A stretch of 64,000 bases of DNA from JBBDXI01 sp040902425 (GCA_040902425.1 JBBDXI010000098.1:10733-74732); one strand, 5' to 3'; numbered from the stretch's first letter, positions 1 through 8,128 are shown. Numbers and translations: made by a program. Notes: generated from the letters alone by a model not told the origin.

Positions 1-222
1 GCCCTCGTGCTCGGCCCAGAGCGTGCGCCAGGCCGCGTCGTCGCGGACCAGCACGAACCCGGCCTCGGTCTTTTTGGAGTGGGCGCCGGTCCACTGGACC
101 AGGGGCGGCGCGGCCCTGGCCCCTTGCTGGGGCGCGGCCTGCTGCTGGGCGGCGGCGAGCAGCGCGAACGGGGCGAGGGCGAGGGCGGCGAGCGGGATCA
201 TCGTGCGCGGCATGGTCATCAT
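1..222 (-). CDS. Secreted protein, N-terminal part (runs off left edge)
   Basis: The frame is open from an ATG at 222 to the window edge, 74 codons with no stop. It begins MMTMPRTMIPLAALALAP and continues through an Ala-rich hydrophobic stretch ending LLAAAQQQ, which reads as a Sec signal peptide. The mature part starts Gln/Ala/Pro-rich and then contains WTGAHSKK and VLVRDDAAWRTLW. AAGGAGA lies about six bases upstream of the ATG and supports the start at 222. The visible part does not identify a family. Most of the protein lies outside the window. Confidence 0.6.
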   Translation of the reverse strand, partial: MMTMPRTMIPLAALALAPFALLAAAQQQAAPQQGARAAPPLVQWTGAHSKKTEAGFVLVRDDAAWRTLWAEHEG

Positions 223-363
223 GGTCGTCTCCTTGTGCCGGTCATCTCCGGTGTTCCGGCGACCCTAGGTGAGATCGGCCGGCGGCGCTGCTCAGCCGGG
301 CCATCTGTTACGCGCGGGTTACACGCGGGGCGGCGGCGCGGGCGCCCGGTACACTCCGGGCCC

Positions 364-1239
364 ATGACGCTGATCGAGATTGCCCAGCTGGAGGAGGCCC
401 GCCAGGCGAACGCGGCCCGGGATGTCGCGGATGAATGGCGCCCGGTGGGCGGCGGCGTGGCCGCGCGGGCCGACCCGGGCTCGTGGCTGAACAACGCGGT
501 GAACGTCGGCATGTCGGGGCCGGTGGAGCGGGCGGAGCTGGAGGGCCTGTGCGCGTGGTGGGAGGAGAGGGGCATCGAGCCGAGGGTGGAGCTGTGCCCG
601 TACGCGGATGCGACGGCGGTGGCAGCGCTGGCGGCGCTGGGGTTCGTGCCGCGGGCGTTCGAGGGGGTGCTGTTCAGGGAGGTGGGCATGGGGGACACAG
701 GCGGGACGCTCGTGCTACTGGGGGATATGGGCACGGGGGACACAGGCGGGACGCCTGTGCTACCGGGGGTAGCGGGCGTCGAGGTGAGGCCGGTCGAGAA
801 GGCGGATGTGCGCGAGGTGCGGGCGTACGTCGAGGCGGTGGTGCCGCCGTTCTACCCGCCGGGGCAGTCGCCGTCGGAGAGCGACTTTGAGACGGCGGCG
901 CGGGCGGTGCGGCACCCGCGGACGGTGTCGCTGGCGGCGTGGGCGGAGGGGCGGATCGTCGGGGGCGGGTCGATGGAGGTGTGCGGCGGGGCGGCGGGCC
1001 TGTTCGGGGCGTCGGTGCTCGGGGGGTTCCGGCGGCGGGGGGTCCAGTCGCTGCTGATCGCCGAGCGGCTGCGGATCGCGCGGGAGCGCGGGGCGCGGGT
1101 GGCGACGATCGCGGCCCGGCTGAGCCGCGAGCCCTCGGGGACCGAGCGCAACGCGCGGCGGGCGGGGTTCCAGGTGGGGTACACGAAGGTCATCGTGGTC
1201 CGTCCCGGGGAGGGGCTGGCGGGGGTGCGGGGGTCGTGA
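364..1239 (+). CDS. GNAT family N-acetyltransferase, two-domain
   Basis: A predicted cytoplasmic acetyl-CoA-dependent N-acyltransferase of 291 aa; the substrate cannot be read from sequence. The C-terminal half is a typical GNAT fold with the acetyl-CoA loop RRRGVQSLL near residue 224, followed by a helix and NARRAGFQVGY, the usual last strand-turn. The N-terminal half ends in ELCPYADATAVAALAALGF, the way degenerate GNAT halves of two-domain acetyltransferases do. The ATG at 364 is preferred because upstream codons are non-protein-like. The linker holds two copies of a palindromic element encoding DTGGTLVLL and DTGGTPVLP (see 694-764). The gene stands alone. Confidence 0.8.
   Translation: MTLIEIAQLEEARQANAARDVADEWRPVGGGVAARADPGSWLNNAVNVGMSGPVERAELEGLCAWWEERGIEPRVELCPYADATAVAALAALGFVPRAFEGVLFREVGMGDTGGTLVLLGDMGTGDTGGTPVLPGVAGVEVRPVEKADVREVRAYVEAVVPPFYPPGQSPSESDFETAARAVRHPRTVSLAAWAEGRIVGGGSMEVCGGAAGLFGASVLGGFRRRGVQSLLIAERLRIARERGARVATIAARLSREPSGTERNARRAGFQVGYTKVIVVRPGEGLAGVRGS
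694..764. repeat. Palindromic element family A, two copies inside the acetyltransferase gene
   Basis: Copies at 694-719 and 739-764. The core CACAGGCGGGACGCCTGTG is a perfect inverted repeat with a GGA loop in the second copy; the first has a damaged right arm (GCTCGTG). Both read in frame as D-T-G-G-T. A third copy with the same core lies in gyrA at 19652-19677, there read on the other strand as GGTGVPPVS. None introduces a stop codon. The element therefore adds residues at the linker between the two GNAT halves. Confidence 0.85.
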
Positions 1240-1303
1240 CGAACGCCGCGGGAGGTTGAGGCCCGCGGTTGTGTTCAGGGTCGGCGGCTGACGCGTACGG
1301 CGG

Positions 1304-1324
1304 GGTGGCACGATCCGTGCCACC
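1304..1324. repeat. Perfect 21-bp palindrome after the acetyltransferase gene
   Basis: GGTGGCACG and CGTGCCACC flank an ATC loop. It could form a terminator-type hairpin for the preceding gene but no T-tract follows. The GTGGCAC arm resembles the ends of the other palindromic elements in this window, so it may be a remnant of one of those. Confidence 0.5.
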
Positions 1325-1465
1325 GGTTTGATCGGTCAGACGAGGCCGAGGGCGACACGGCTACAACACGACATTAAAGAAACTCGGACTCCGTTCGTAC
1401 CCTCCGCAGAAATACCGCTTGCGGCCCGCTTCGACCGCCGCTACGCTGCGTTAAAAGGCTACAGC

Positions 1466-2566
1466 ATGGTGTACCGACTTCAATCGGGCATCTCGCCTCT
1501 GCTGGTCGCCGCCCTCTTGTGGGCGCCTCCATGTCCCGCGCAAACTGAATCACAAGTCAGACAGTGGCTAAGTCACGAATGGGAAAGCGCTGGCAGCCTT
1601 TCCCTACCCGAGGGGTTGGGCCTCAAGTACCGTCTTGAACCGTTAGCGCTTCCGGACGATGCTCAAGTACGCGATCTCCGCACGAAGGTCGGGACTCAAG
1701 AGAATCATCCACAGCGCTGGCAACTCGACCTGCTCGAGCGTCGCTTGAAGGGGGAGGATGGCAAATCCATCTGCTTCTGGCACACCTCGACAGGCTGGCG
1801 GCGGAATTCTGACTATCGGGGAGGACCAATCAAGTACCACGACGTCGCTATGTCTCGCCAAGGCGGTTGGGGGATGTCGGATAAGCAACTGACGCTTATC
1901 GATCCCGCGCTGACACCGCCGTCTGGTTACGACTTTGAGAAACTTGGCCACTCAAGTCTTGACGATCTTGATCTTCTTTTGAGCGGTGGGCTCGCCCACC
2001 TTCGAGACGCCGGAGCCAAGATCGCGGCTATCGAGCTTGCGGGTTCGGATTGGACCGCCTCCATCGACCGAGCGAATGGTCGCTGCCGATGCCAAGGCAT
2101 CTGGGACAGCCAAGCGGGCCGCGGCTTCATCAAGACGATGACCCTCGCGCACGCCAACCACTTGGTCATTGAACGGACGTGGTCCAAGTGGGAATATGAC
2201 AGCACACTCGGGCGATGGGTTGCTCTAAACATGACTGAAGTGGACAACGGCCATCCATTACGACGACTCGTGTGGGATGGCACCGACGACAAGCACGTTG
2301 GACGGTCGGCCGAACTGCTCCGAACTCCCAGGGACGACGAGGAGGATGCGGTGCGCGGGCGTGTCACTTACCGGTCAGTAATCGACCACGCTGGACAGTC
2401 CTACAGTCAGGTTCAGCCCGACGGGACGGTGACCACAGTTCCTATGGCAAGCCTTCCTATCCCGCAATCATCGCGTTTGCTTCGTTACGCGGGGTGGTTG
2501 GCTGCCGGGTTGCTTTTGATAGGCTTGTTTGTGCTTCGCGCGAGACGGTCTCGCGCAAACGCATAA
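1466..2566 (+). CDS. Unknown secreted protein with C-terminal membrane anchor
   Basis: The 366-aa product begins MVYRLQSGISPLLVAALLW with a signal-peptide-like N terminus and AxA-type cleavage near PAQTES. It ends in one hydrophobic span (GWLAAGLLLIGLFVL) followed by RARRSRANA, so most of it should be outside the cytoplasm, held by a C-terminal anchor. The frame is open further upstream to 1328, but only the ATG at 1466 gives a signal peptide. No family is recognised. Base composition is visibly less G+C-rich than on either side, and this continues to about 4185, so the block may have been acquired together. Confidence 0.6.
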   Translation: MVYRLQSGISPLLVAALLWAPPCPAQTESQVRQWLSHEWESAGSLSLPEGLGLKYRLEPLALPDDAQVRDLRTKVGTQENHPQRWQLDLLERRLKGEDGKSICFWHTSTGWRRNSDYRGGPIKYHDVAMSRQGGWGMSDKQLTLIDPALTPPSGYDFEKLGHSSLDDLDLLLSGGLAHLRDAGAKIAAIELAGSDWTASIDRANGRCRCQGIWDSQAGRGFIKTMTLAHANHLVIERTWSKWEYDSTLGRWVALNMTEVDNGHPLRRLVWDGTDDKHVGRSAELLRTPRDDEEDAVRGRVTYRSVIDHAGQSYSQVQPDGTVTTVPMASLPIPQSSRLLRYAGWLAAGLLLIGLFVLRARRSRANA

Positions 2567-2603
2567 TCGAGGTCGGCAACAGGAGTGACCGGCTGTATGT
2601 TTC

Positions 2604-2942
2604 TTGGGTGCTCTGGCAACCGCGTCGTGGGCAGGCGCTCCGTGTTATGTCATTGTCAGCACATCGTGCTGTTCCACCGCCATAGGCGGCGGCGGTGGAC
2701 CAGATCTCACTCGTAAATGTGGCGATCTAGACTGCTTCGACAATGTAACTCTCAACACCAATTACTTAGGTTGCACGATCGTTCCACCAAGTTCTGGCGG
2801 CAAGGTGGATTGCCTCGAGGACGAGGATGGAACGTGGGGCGGCTGTGTGTGGGACATATGGACTTGCGACCCCTGTCGGGATACAGGCTCGATGGGCTTC
2901 TACAACTGCATGCCACGGAAGACGGCCGGGGCAGGATGTTGA
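2604..2942 (+). CDS. Cysteine-rich small secreted protein (12 Cys)
   Basis: About 112 aa with a short hydrophobic start and twelve cysteines, among them CC, CGDLDC and CDPC, and Gly/Asp/Asn-rich spacing. An even number of cysteines in a secreted peptide suggests disulfide bonding. A stop at 2586-2588 closes the frame upstream, so the start must be the TTG at 2604 or close by; an AGGAG at 2581-2585 is rather far away. The stop overlaps the ATG of the MauE-like gene (ATGTTGA), suggesting translational coupling to a membrane protein from a disulfide-related family. No family is recognised and the function is unknown. Confidence 0.5.
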   Translation: MGALATASWAGAPCYVIVSTSCCSTAIGGGGGPDLTRKCGDLDCFDNVTLNTNYLGCTIVPPSSGGKVDCLEDEDGTWGGCVWDIWTCDPCRDTGSMGFYNCMPRKTAGAGC

Positions 2943-3382
2943 CGGGCCGCGTTCTCAATCCTCACGTCGCCGCTGGCATTGCGATGCTGGTGATATTCGT
3001 CGCCGGCTCGCTCAAGATTCTGGACCTTCCGTCGTTTGCGTTTTCATTGGAGTCGTGGACATACTTCAGCCCCATGGTTCGGTTGATCATCGTGTTATCA
3101 ATTCCGCTACTGGAACTCTTCGTGGCAGGCTGCTGGTTCATCGGTATCTATCGAGGAGCGTGCGTTCAGGCCGCCCTGGTGTTCATAGTCGCCGCGACGA
3201 CAGCCTACGGCTTCCACGTGGTCCTCGGCAAGCCGCCCGAGTGCGAGTGCTTCGGCCGAATTCGTGCGTTTGAGGAGTCTGTGAGCAACGGGCTCGTAGT
3301 ACTCATTCGTAACTCGGTACTTCTGGCGCTGCTCTGTGTCGGGGCTCTTGCTGTCCCCGGCGGGGGGGGGGGGGGGGGGGGG
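2936..3382 (+). CDS. MauE/DoxX-like membrane protein, 3' end lost in assembly gap
   Basis: It starts ATG at 2936, overlapping the end of the Cys-rich gene. Four hydrophobic segments are visible (MLVIFVAGSLKIL, LIIVLSIPLLELFVAG, AALVFIVAATTAYGF, SVLLALLCVGALAV), and a CECFG motif follows the third. This layout is that of the methylamine-utilisation MauE branch of the DoxX superfamily, whose members are linked to disulfide formation or thiol redox in the membrane. The reading frame runs into a G-homopolymer and ten Ns, so the true stop is not known. Next to a 12-Cys secreted peptide, an oxidative-folding role is a reasonable inference, not shown. Confidence 0.6.
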
Positions 3383-3392
3383 NNNNNNNNNN
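3383..3392. other. Assembly gap (10 N) bounded by poly-G and poly-C
   Basis: About twenty G residues precede and ten C residues follow the Ns. The gap falls between the MauE-like gene and the pseudopilin gene and removes the end of one and the start of the other. The mirrored homopolymers look like an assembly or scaffolding artefact. Confidence 0.95.
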
Positions 3393-3402
3393 CCCCCCCC
3401 CC

Positions 3403-4185
3403 GGCGCTTCGACGATCGGCGTCGACCGACGTGGATTCACTATTATTGAAACGCTGATTGCGATATCAATAATCGCTATTCTGATCGCGCTTGTTGCTCC
3501 TAGTTTCACGGACCTTCGCAACAGCGCGCGCGTCGCTCAGGATCTTGCCAATATTAGATCACACATTGCGGTGTTTCAAGCCTACGGAAACGATTTTCGC
3601 GGGATTTTTCCTTACCTAACGGAGCCGAGGGCTACATACACGGTACTGAGGAGCGGCGATCTGTCTGTTAGGACCGTTTACTTTGGCGCGTGCCTATTCT
3701 GGCCTGTCGGCATGGCCGATGATTATTACGATTCAGCTCCGGCTCAGAAGCACTTTCGTTCTCCATTCTGGCCAGAGGCAGCGCTCGGGACGCGAATGCA
3801 GACACTCAGTAGCTCATACGAGTACGGCTGTGTGTTTCTTGCCCGCCCCGAGCATTGGCAACTAGAGTCTAGGACCGGTCCCGAGCAGAGAGGCCCGGTC
3901 CGTTGGGATCAAGCGGTCTTTCCGGCCTCGAAAGCGCTGTTCATTAACAATGATGCATTTCTTCTGGCGTTTGACGCCACGTCGCCGGGAACTTTGACGC
4001 CCCGTCGCGCCTGGTGGTCCACGATCGGGTTGACGGATGGTAGTTCGTCGCGAACAGATGGCTCTCGTTATGTGGGCCGCGAGTTCCCTACCGGCTGCGG
4101 TCCCTACCAGGGGTTCGCGCACACGATCCCGTCGCCTCCCATGATGCACACTATTGGGGGGGTTCGAGGTCGGGATGTTCGCTAG
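3403..4185 (+). CDS. Type II secretion/type IV pilin-like pseudopilin, 5' end in gap
   Basis: The frame continuous with the 3' end contains RRGFTIIETLIAISI at 3427-3471, a class III prepilin signal: basic residues, G before the cleaved bond, F+1, E+5, then a hydrophobic helix. The mature protein has about 250 residues with a globular C terminus, ending PPMMHTIGGVRGRDVR. Planctomycetes carry many such single pseudopilins. The start codon lies in the assembly gap just upstream. An internal GTG at 3571 would omit the prepilin signal and is not the real start. It is part of the lower-G+C block. Confidence 0.65.
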   Translation, partial: GASTIGVDRRGFTIIETLIAISIIAILIALVAPSFTDLRNSARVAQDLANIRSHIAVFQAYGNDFRGIFPYLTEPRATYTVLRSGDLSVRTVYFGACLFWPVGMADDYYDSAPAQKHFRSPFWPEAALGTRMQTLSSSYEYGCVFLARPEHWQLESRTGPEQRGPVRWDQAVFPASKALFINNDAFLLAFDATSPGTLTPRRAWWSTIGLTDGSSSRTDGSRYVGREFPTGCGPYQGFAHTIPSPPMMHTIGGVRGRDVR

Positions 4186-4194
4186 CCTCCGCCC

Positions 4195-5637
4195 TCAGGC
4201 GACCGCCACCGCCACCGTCCGCGCCGCGTCCGCCAAGTCTGTCGCCGTCCGCATCGTCGGGATGTCCCGCCGCGCATCCTCGAGGAGCTTGCGCCCCGCG
4301 GAGACGTTCGTACCTTCGAGACGGACTACCAGTGGCACTCTGAAGCCCTCGCTCCCATTGGGGTTCCTGTAGTTCCGCGCCGCGTTGATGATGCCCTGGG
4401 CGATGATGTCGCAGCGCATGATGCCGCCGAAGATGTTGACGAGGATGCCCTTGACGCGGGGGTCGCTGAGGATGATGGAGAAGGCCTCGGTGACGGCCTC
4501 CTCGCTGGCGGAGCCGCCGACGTCGAGGAAGTTGGCGGGGTCGCCGCCCTCGAGCTTGATGATGTCCATGGTGGCCATGGCGAGGCCGGCGCCGTTGACG
4601 AGGCAGCCGATGTTGCCATCCAGGGCGATGTAGGAGAGGCCGAAGCGGTGGGCGCGGGCCTCGGCGGGGTTCTCCTCGGCGGGGTCGGCGAGGGCCTGGA
4701 GGTTGGGGTGGCGGAAGAGGGCGTTGTCGTCGAAGTTGAACTTGGCGTCGATGGCGAGGACCTGCGGGGGGAGTGACGCAGGGACGGAGTGACGCAGGGA
4801 CGGAGTGGAGGAGGTCTCGGCGGGCGCGGACGATTCGGAGTTGCCGCTTGCCGTTTGCCGTTTGCCGCTTGCCGGCAGGGCCAGCACCAGCGGGTTGATC
4901 TCGGCCAGCGTGCAGTCCTGCTCGGTGTAGCACCTGGCGAGCTGGAGCATGATCTGGGCGGCCTGGGCGACCTGCTTGCCGGTGAAGCCGAGCGTGAACG
5001 CGGTTTGCCGGGCCTCGTAGGGGTGGAGGCCCAGGAGGGGGTGGAGGGGGACCTTGATGATGGCCTCGGGGCGTGTGGCGGCGATGTGCTCGATGTCGAC
5101 GCCGCCTTCTCGGGAGGCGATGAGGATGTTGCGTCTCGTGCGGCGGTCGGTGGTGATGGCGAGGTAGAACTCTTCCCTGGGCAGTGACGCAGGGACGGAG
5201 TGACGGAGTGACGGAGTGGAAGAGGACAGAGCGGAGGGCGGGGCTGCGTCACTGCGTTGCTGCGTCACTGCGTCACTGCGTTGCTGCGTCGCTGCGTCAC
5301 TGCGTCTTTCGGCGATATCGACGCCGGCGGCGATGAGGAGTTTCTTGACCTCGATGCCCTCGGGGGGCGTCTGCGGCGAGGTCATGCGGTGGGTGAGCAT
5401 GAACCTGGCGGCGGCCTCGGCCTCCTGGGGGGTCCGGACGAGCTGGACGAAGCCGGCCTTGCCGCGGCCGCCGGCGTGGACCTGGGCCTTGACGACGGCG
5501 AGGTCGGTGCCGGCCTCCTCGGTGATGCGGCGGTAGGCGGGGGCGGCCTGCTCGACGAAGTCGATGACCTGGCCGGGTGGGACGGGGATGCCGTACTGGC
5601 GGAGGAGGTCGCGGGCCTGGTGTTCGTGGATCTTCAT
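4195..5637 (-). CDS. sucC: Succinate-CoA ligase (ADP-forming) beta subunit
   Basis: ATP-grasp subunit of succinyl-CoA synthetase, TCA cycle, cytoplasm. It starts MKIHEHQARDLLRQYGIPVP; the ATP-grasp motif VKAQVHAGGRGKAG is at about residue 45, and GGSASEEAVTEAF and VNIFGGIMRCDIIAQGI lie in the C-terminal CoA-ligase domain. At 480 aa it is about 90 residues longer than usual. The excess is two low-complexity insertions: RRSDAATQQRSDAVTQQRSD... (DNA about 5180-5312) and a GKRQTASGNSES... stretch (DNA about 4770-4880). Both keep the frame and follow tandem repeats in the DNA. No sucD is adjacent. An upstream in-frame ATG six codons earlier is less likely. Confidence 0.93.
   Translation of the reverse strand: MKIHEHQARDLLRQYGIPVPPGQVIDFVEQAAPAYRRITEEAGTDLAVVKAQVHAGGRGKAGFVQLVRTPQEAEAAARFMLTHRMTSPQTPPEGIEVKKLLIAAGVDIAERRSDAATQQRSDAVTQQRSDAAPPSALSSSTPSLRHSVPASLPREEFYLAITTDRRTRRNILIASREGGVDIEHIAATRPEAIIKVPLHPLLGLHPYEARQTAFTLGFTGKQVAQAAQIMLQLARCYTEQDCTLAEINPLVLALPASGKRQTASGNSESSAPAETSSTPSLRHSVPASLPPQVLAIDAKFNFDDNALFRHPNLQALADPAEENPAEARAHRFGLSYIALDGNIGCLVNGAGLAMATMDIIKLEGGDPANFLDVGGSASEEAVTEAFSIILSDPRVKGILVNIFGGIMRCDIIAQGIINAARNYRNPNGSEGFRVPLVVRLEGTNVSAGRKLLEDARRDIPTMRTATDLADAARTVAVAVA
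4770..4880. repeat. Tandem-repeat insertion 1 in sucC
   Basis: Two copies of GTGACGCAGGGACGGA in tandem, then a short spacer and alternating TTGCCGCTTGCCG / TTTGCCG units. In the protein it becomes a Ser/Pro/Ala-rich segment. A relative of the TTGCCG units lies just upstream of sucC at 5646-5675 (ACGGCAAGGGGCAAACGGC). Confidence 0.8.
5180..5312. repeat. Tandem-repeat insertion 2 in sucC
   Basis: One side has GACGCAGGGACGGAGTGACG repeats, the other seven or more CTGCGTCACTGCGTTG-type units on the opposite sense, so the whole is roughly an inverted pair around GAAGAGGACAGAGCGG. It is read in frame as a Ser/Gln/Asp-rich insertion between two core ATP-grasp segments. Confidence 0.8.
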
Positions 5638-5871
5638 GGGGAGGGCAGACGGCAAGGGGCAAACGGCAAGCGGGGGAGACGGTGAGACGGTGACGGTCGG
5701 ATGATACAGCGGCGCGGGGCGGGTTATGGCGGGCTCATGAGGGTGGCAGCGCGGGGAGGGGTGGCGGCCGGGGGTGGAGCTATGGATACCTGTCGCGTGC
5801 CTGGGGCGCGCGGGGAAGTGACGGCCGCGGGGGGCTGCGGCCGGGGGGCGGCTAGACAGGGAGGTCTCTCG

Positions 5872-6705
5872 ATGGAAGCGTACAAGCTCGCGAGTCTCGC
5901 GGGGTCGGTGACGATGGCGGTGTTCGGGGGGCTGCAGTACTCAGCGCCGGTGCTGGTGCAGACGCAGCAGCAGCCGCGGCGGCCGGTGCAGGAGCAGCCG
6001 GGCCGGAGCCAGCAGCCGCCGCCGCAGCGCCCGCAGAACCCCGAGGGTCAGCAGCCGAACCGGCAGAACCCCAACCAGCAGGTGCCGCCGGTGCAGAACC
6101 CCAACGAGCGCAACCCGCGCCAGCAGACGCCGCAGCAGCCGGTCCAGAACCCGCAGCAGCCGGCGGAGGATGTGAACGGGGATGGGGTGATCGACGCGAA
6201 CGATGCCCGGGGGCCGAGCGGCTTCTTCTCGCTGCAGAACGAGCAGATGCGGGGGCAGTTCACGCAGGCGTCGCAGCAGCTGGCGCGGCTGGAGCAGCAG
6301 CTGGTCGAGAACAACCAGCGGCTGCTGCGGCAGCTGGGGCAGGCGCGGCTGCTGAGCGGGGAGCGGAAGGCCGATGCCCTGGCGGAAGTGATGCAGGGCG
6401 TGCTGCAGGCGGAGACGGCGCAGATGCAATACCTCCGGGCGCTGCGGGAGGCGATCACGGGGCAGATCAACCTGGGCGATGACGGGACGCGCCCGGGGCA
6501 GCCGGGGGTGCTGGGGACGCCGGAGCAGGGGCTGCCGGGGCGGATCGGGCCGGCGCCGCGGCCGAACCAGGACCCGAATCAGAACGACCCCAATCAGAAC
6601 GATCCGAACAACCCGAGTCAGAACGACCCGAATCAGAACGATCCGAACCGGACGGACCGGCCCAACCCGAGCAGCCCGGTGCAGAATCCGAACCCGCGGC
6701 GGTGA
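5872..6705 (+). CDS. Secreted low-complexity Asn/Gln/Pro-rich protein with dockerin-like segment
   Basis: 277 aa. The ATG at 5872 follows AGGGAGG by about seven bases; the N terminus has a hydrophobic span (LASLAGSVTMAVFGGLQYSA) suited to export. Residues 30-100 are PQNPxxQ-type repeats. Then DVNGDGVIDANDARG, a calcium-binding loop as in type I dockerins, and a predicted coiled coil (ARLEQQLVENNQRLLRQLGQ). The C terminus has DPNQNDPNQNDP repeats. Surface or cell-envelope location is inferred; the function is unknown. No partner genes are evident besides the following membrane protein. Confidence 0.7.
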   Translation: MEAYKLASLAGSVTMAVFGGLQYSAPVLVQTQQQPRRPVQEQPGRSQQPPPQRPQNPEGQQPNRQNPNQQVPPVQNPNERNPRQQTPQQPVQNPQQPAEDVNGDGVIDANDARGPSGFFSLQNEQMRGQFTQASQQLARLEQQLVENNQRLLRQLGQARLLSGERKADALAEVMQGVLQAETAQMQYLRALREAITGQINLGDDGTRPGQPGVLGTPEQGLPGRIGPAPRPNQDPNQNDPNQNDPNNPSQNDPNQNDPNRTDRPNPSSPVQNPNPRR

Positions 6706-6786
6706 GGGGCGGGGGCGTCGGGGCCGAGTGCGATCGCGTGGCGGCGCGGGTCGGCGCTCCGGGTGCGTGCTCATGGGTGCGTGCTC

Positions 6787-7350
6787 ATGGATGAACCGCA
6801 GCGGGCGACGGGTTCCGGCGCGCTGGAGGTGGCGGAGGACTTCGCGCTGCAGCGGAAGCAGTGGCGGGTGGAGCGCGCGCTGTGGGCGGTGATGGGGCTG
6901 GTGGCGGCGGCGGCCCTGCTCGGGGGCTTCGGGCGGGGGTGGCTGAGCCACGGGAGGGCGGTCGGGGATGGGGTGGTGGTGGAGTTTGACCGGCTGCCGC
7001 ACGTGGAGACGGAGACGCTGGTCGTGGTGCGGTGGGGGCCGGGGGCGGGCGACAGCGAAGAACGGGTGCGCGCAGGGCCCGCGGAGGGCGCAGAGGGAGA
7101 CGCGGAGAAAGACGGCGGGGAGGTGGTGCTCGTGCTGCCGGCGGGGTACCTGGAGCGGGTACGGGTTGAGCGGGTCGAGCCGGAGCCGTCGCGGACGGAG
7201 GTGTCGGCGTCGGAGACGAGGTACATCCTCGCGGCCCGGGGTGGCGGGGTGGCCCGGCTGACGGTGACGCCGATGAAGGTCGGCCGGATGGGGGCGCGGG
7301 TGCGGGTGGGGAGCGGGGAGGCGGAGGTGTCGCAGTTTGTGATGCCGTGA
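6787..7350 (+). CDS. Single-span membrane protein of unknown function
   Basis: 187 aa starting MDEPQRATG. A cytoplasmic N-terminal segment with RKQWRVERALW is followed by one membrane span (AVMGLVAAAALLGGF) and then an extracytoplasmic beta-rich domain. A charged Gly/Glu-rich stretch, SEERVRAGPAEGAEGDAEKD, is read from DNA made of GCGGAGGGCGCAGAG-type units and looks like a repeat insertion in the loop. The gene sits about 95 bp upstream of the DUF421 gene on the same strand. A further in-frame ATG upstream (6763) is possible. Confidence 0.6.
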   Translation: MDEPQRATGSGALEVAEDFALQRKQWRVERALWAVMGLVAAAALLGGFGRGWLSHGRAVGDGVVVEFDRLPHVETETLVVVRWGPGAGDSEERVRAGPAEGAEGDAEKDGGEVVLVLPAGYLERVRVERVEPEPSRTEVSASETRYILAARGGGVARLTVTPMKVGRMGARVRVGSGEAEVSQFVMP

Positions 7351-7435
7351 GAAGAAGGGACGGAGGGACAGAGGGACGGAGGGACGAAGAGAGGGAGAGA
7401 GGGAAACGGACCGGCTCGGAGAGCCGGGGTACCGG
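7351..7435. repeat. GGGACGGAGGGACA tandem repeat followed by family C palindrome
   Basis: Seven-base units (GGGACGGA, GGGACAGA) fill 7355-7400. At 7411-7435 comes CCGGCTCGGAGAGCCGG, the inverted core of palindromic family C that also appears at 54823-54875 (tsaD) and 58153-58215 (hflX). Here it is intergenic, just before the ATG of the DUF421 gene. Confidence 0.75.
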
Positions 7436-7445
7436 GGGGGCTGCA

Positions 7446-7886
7446 ATGGATGCGGTGCTGAGGGCGGCGGCGGTGTACGTGCTGCTGCTGATCGTGTTGC
7501 GGGCGTCGGGGCGGCGGACGCTGGGGGAGTTGACGGCGTTCGACTTCGTGCTGGTGCTGATCATCGGGGAGGCGACGCAGCAGGCGCTGGTGGGGCGGGG
7601 CTACTCGCTGACGAACGCGGCGGTGGTGATCGTGACGCTGGTGGGGCTGGACATCGTGATCTCGCTGGTGAAGCGGCGGTGGGCGGCGGCGGACCGGTGG
7701 ATCGACGGGGTGCCGATGGTGCTGGTGGAGGACGGCCGGCCGCTCAAGGACCGGATGCGCAAGGCGCGGGTGGATGAGGCGGATGTGATGGCGGCGGCGC
7801 GGGGCTCGCGCGGGCTGGAGCGGATGTCGCAGGTGAAGTGGGCGGTGCTGGAGACCAGCGGGGAGATCTCGATCATCCCGAAGTAG
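7446..7886 (+). CDS. DUF421 / YetF-like membrane protein
   Basis: 146 aa. Two to three N-terminal hydrophobic helices (AAVYVLLLIVLRASG, FDFVLVLIIGEATQQALVG, VVIVTLVGLDIVISLV) are followed by the soluble YetF C-terminal fold with VPMVLVEDGRPLKDRMRKARVDEADVMAAAR and VKWAVLETSGEISIIPK. GRRTLGELTAFDFVLVLIIG is the signature stretch of the family. Its biological role is not established. The ATG at 7446 is used because upstream codons are repeat-derived. Confidence 0.85.
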   Translation: MDAVLRAAAVYVLLLIVLRASGRRTLGELTAFDFVLVLIIGEATQQALVGRGYSLTNAAVVIVTLVGLDIVISLVKRRWAAADRWIDGVPMVLVEDGRPLKDRMRKARVDEADVMAAARGSRGLERMSQVKWAVLETSGEISIIPK

Positions 7887-7987
7887 TAGAGAGGGCACGA
7901 GGGAACAAAGGATCGCAGAAGAAAGCGGTACCACCGGCGTTGGCCGGCGGTCCCGCGGTAGTGGTCGTCGGACGTGGCCAGGCCGGG

Positions 7988-8128
7988 TCAGAAGCGTTCC
8001 TTGACCCACTCGGCGTTGCTCTCGGTGTCTTCGCCGACGCCCTTGGCGGTATGGCGGCAGCCGATGCCGCAGAACACCAGCCCGCCGAGCATCACCGCCA
8101 TCAGAGTTGCCGCGATCGTGGATCTCAT
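7988..8128 (-). CDS. Entericidin-like small lipoprotein
   Basis: 46 aa starting MRSTIAATLMAV. A hydrophobic signal is followed by a lipobox-like CGIGC and the entericidin-type TAKGVGEDTES. Entericidins are small membrane lipoproteins of envelope stress or programmed-lysis toxin-antidote pairs; here only one gene is seen. A strong Shine-Dalgarno sequence, GGGAGGTG, stands about six bases before the ATG at 8128. Anchoring in the inner or outer membrane is inferred. Confidence 0.75.
   Translation of the reverse strand: MRSTIAATLMAVMLGGLVFCGIGCRHTAKGVGEDTESNAEWVKERF

Noticed and set aside
3383..3392. A real G-quadruplex or phase-variable poly-G tract
   Set aside because: The tract is next to Ns and mirrored by poly-C, which fits a scaffolding artefact better.
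5246..5312. CRISPR-like array in sucC (regular repeats)
   Set aside because: The units are contiguous with no unique spacers, and they are translated in frame; no cas genes are near.
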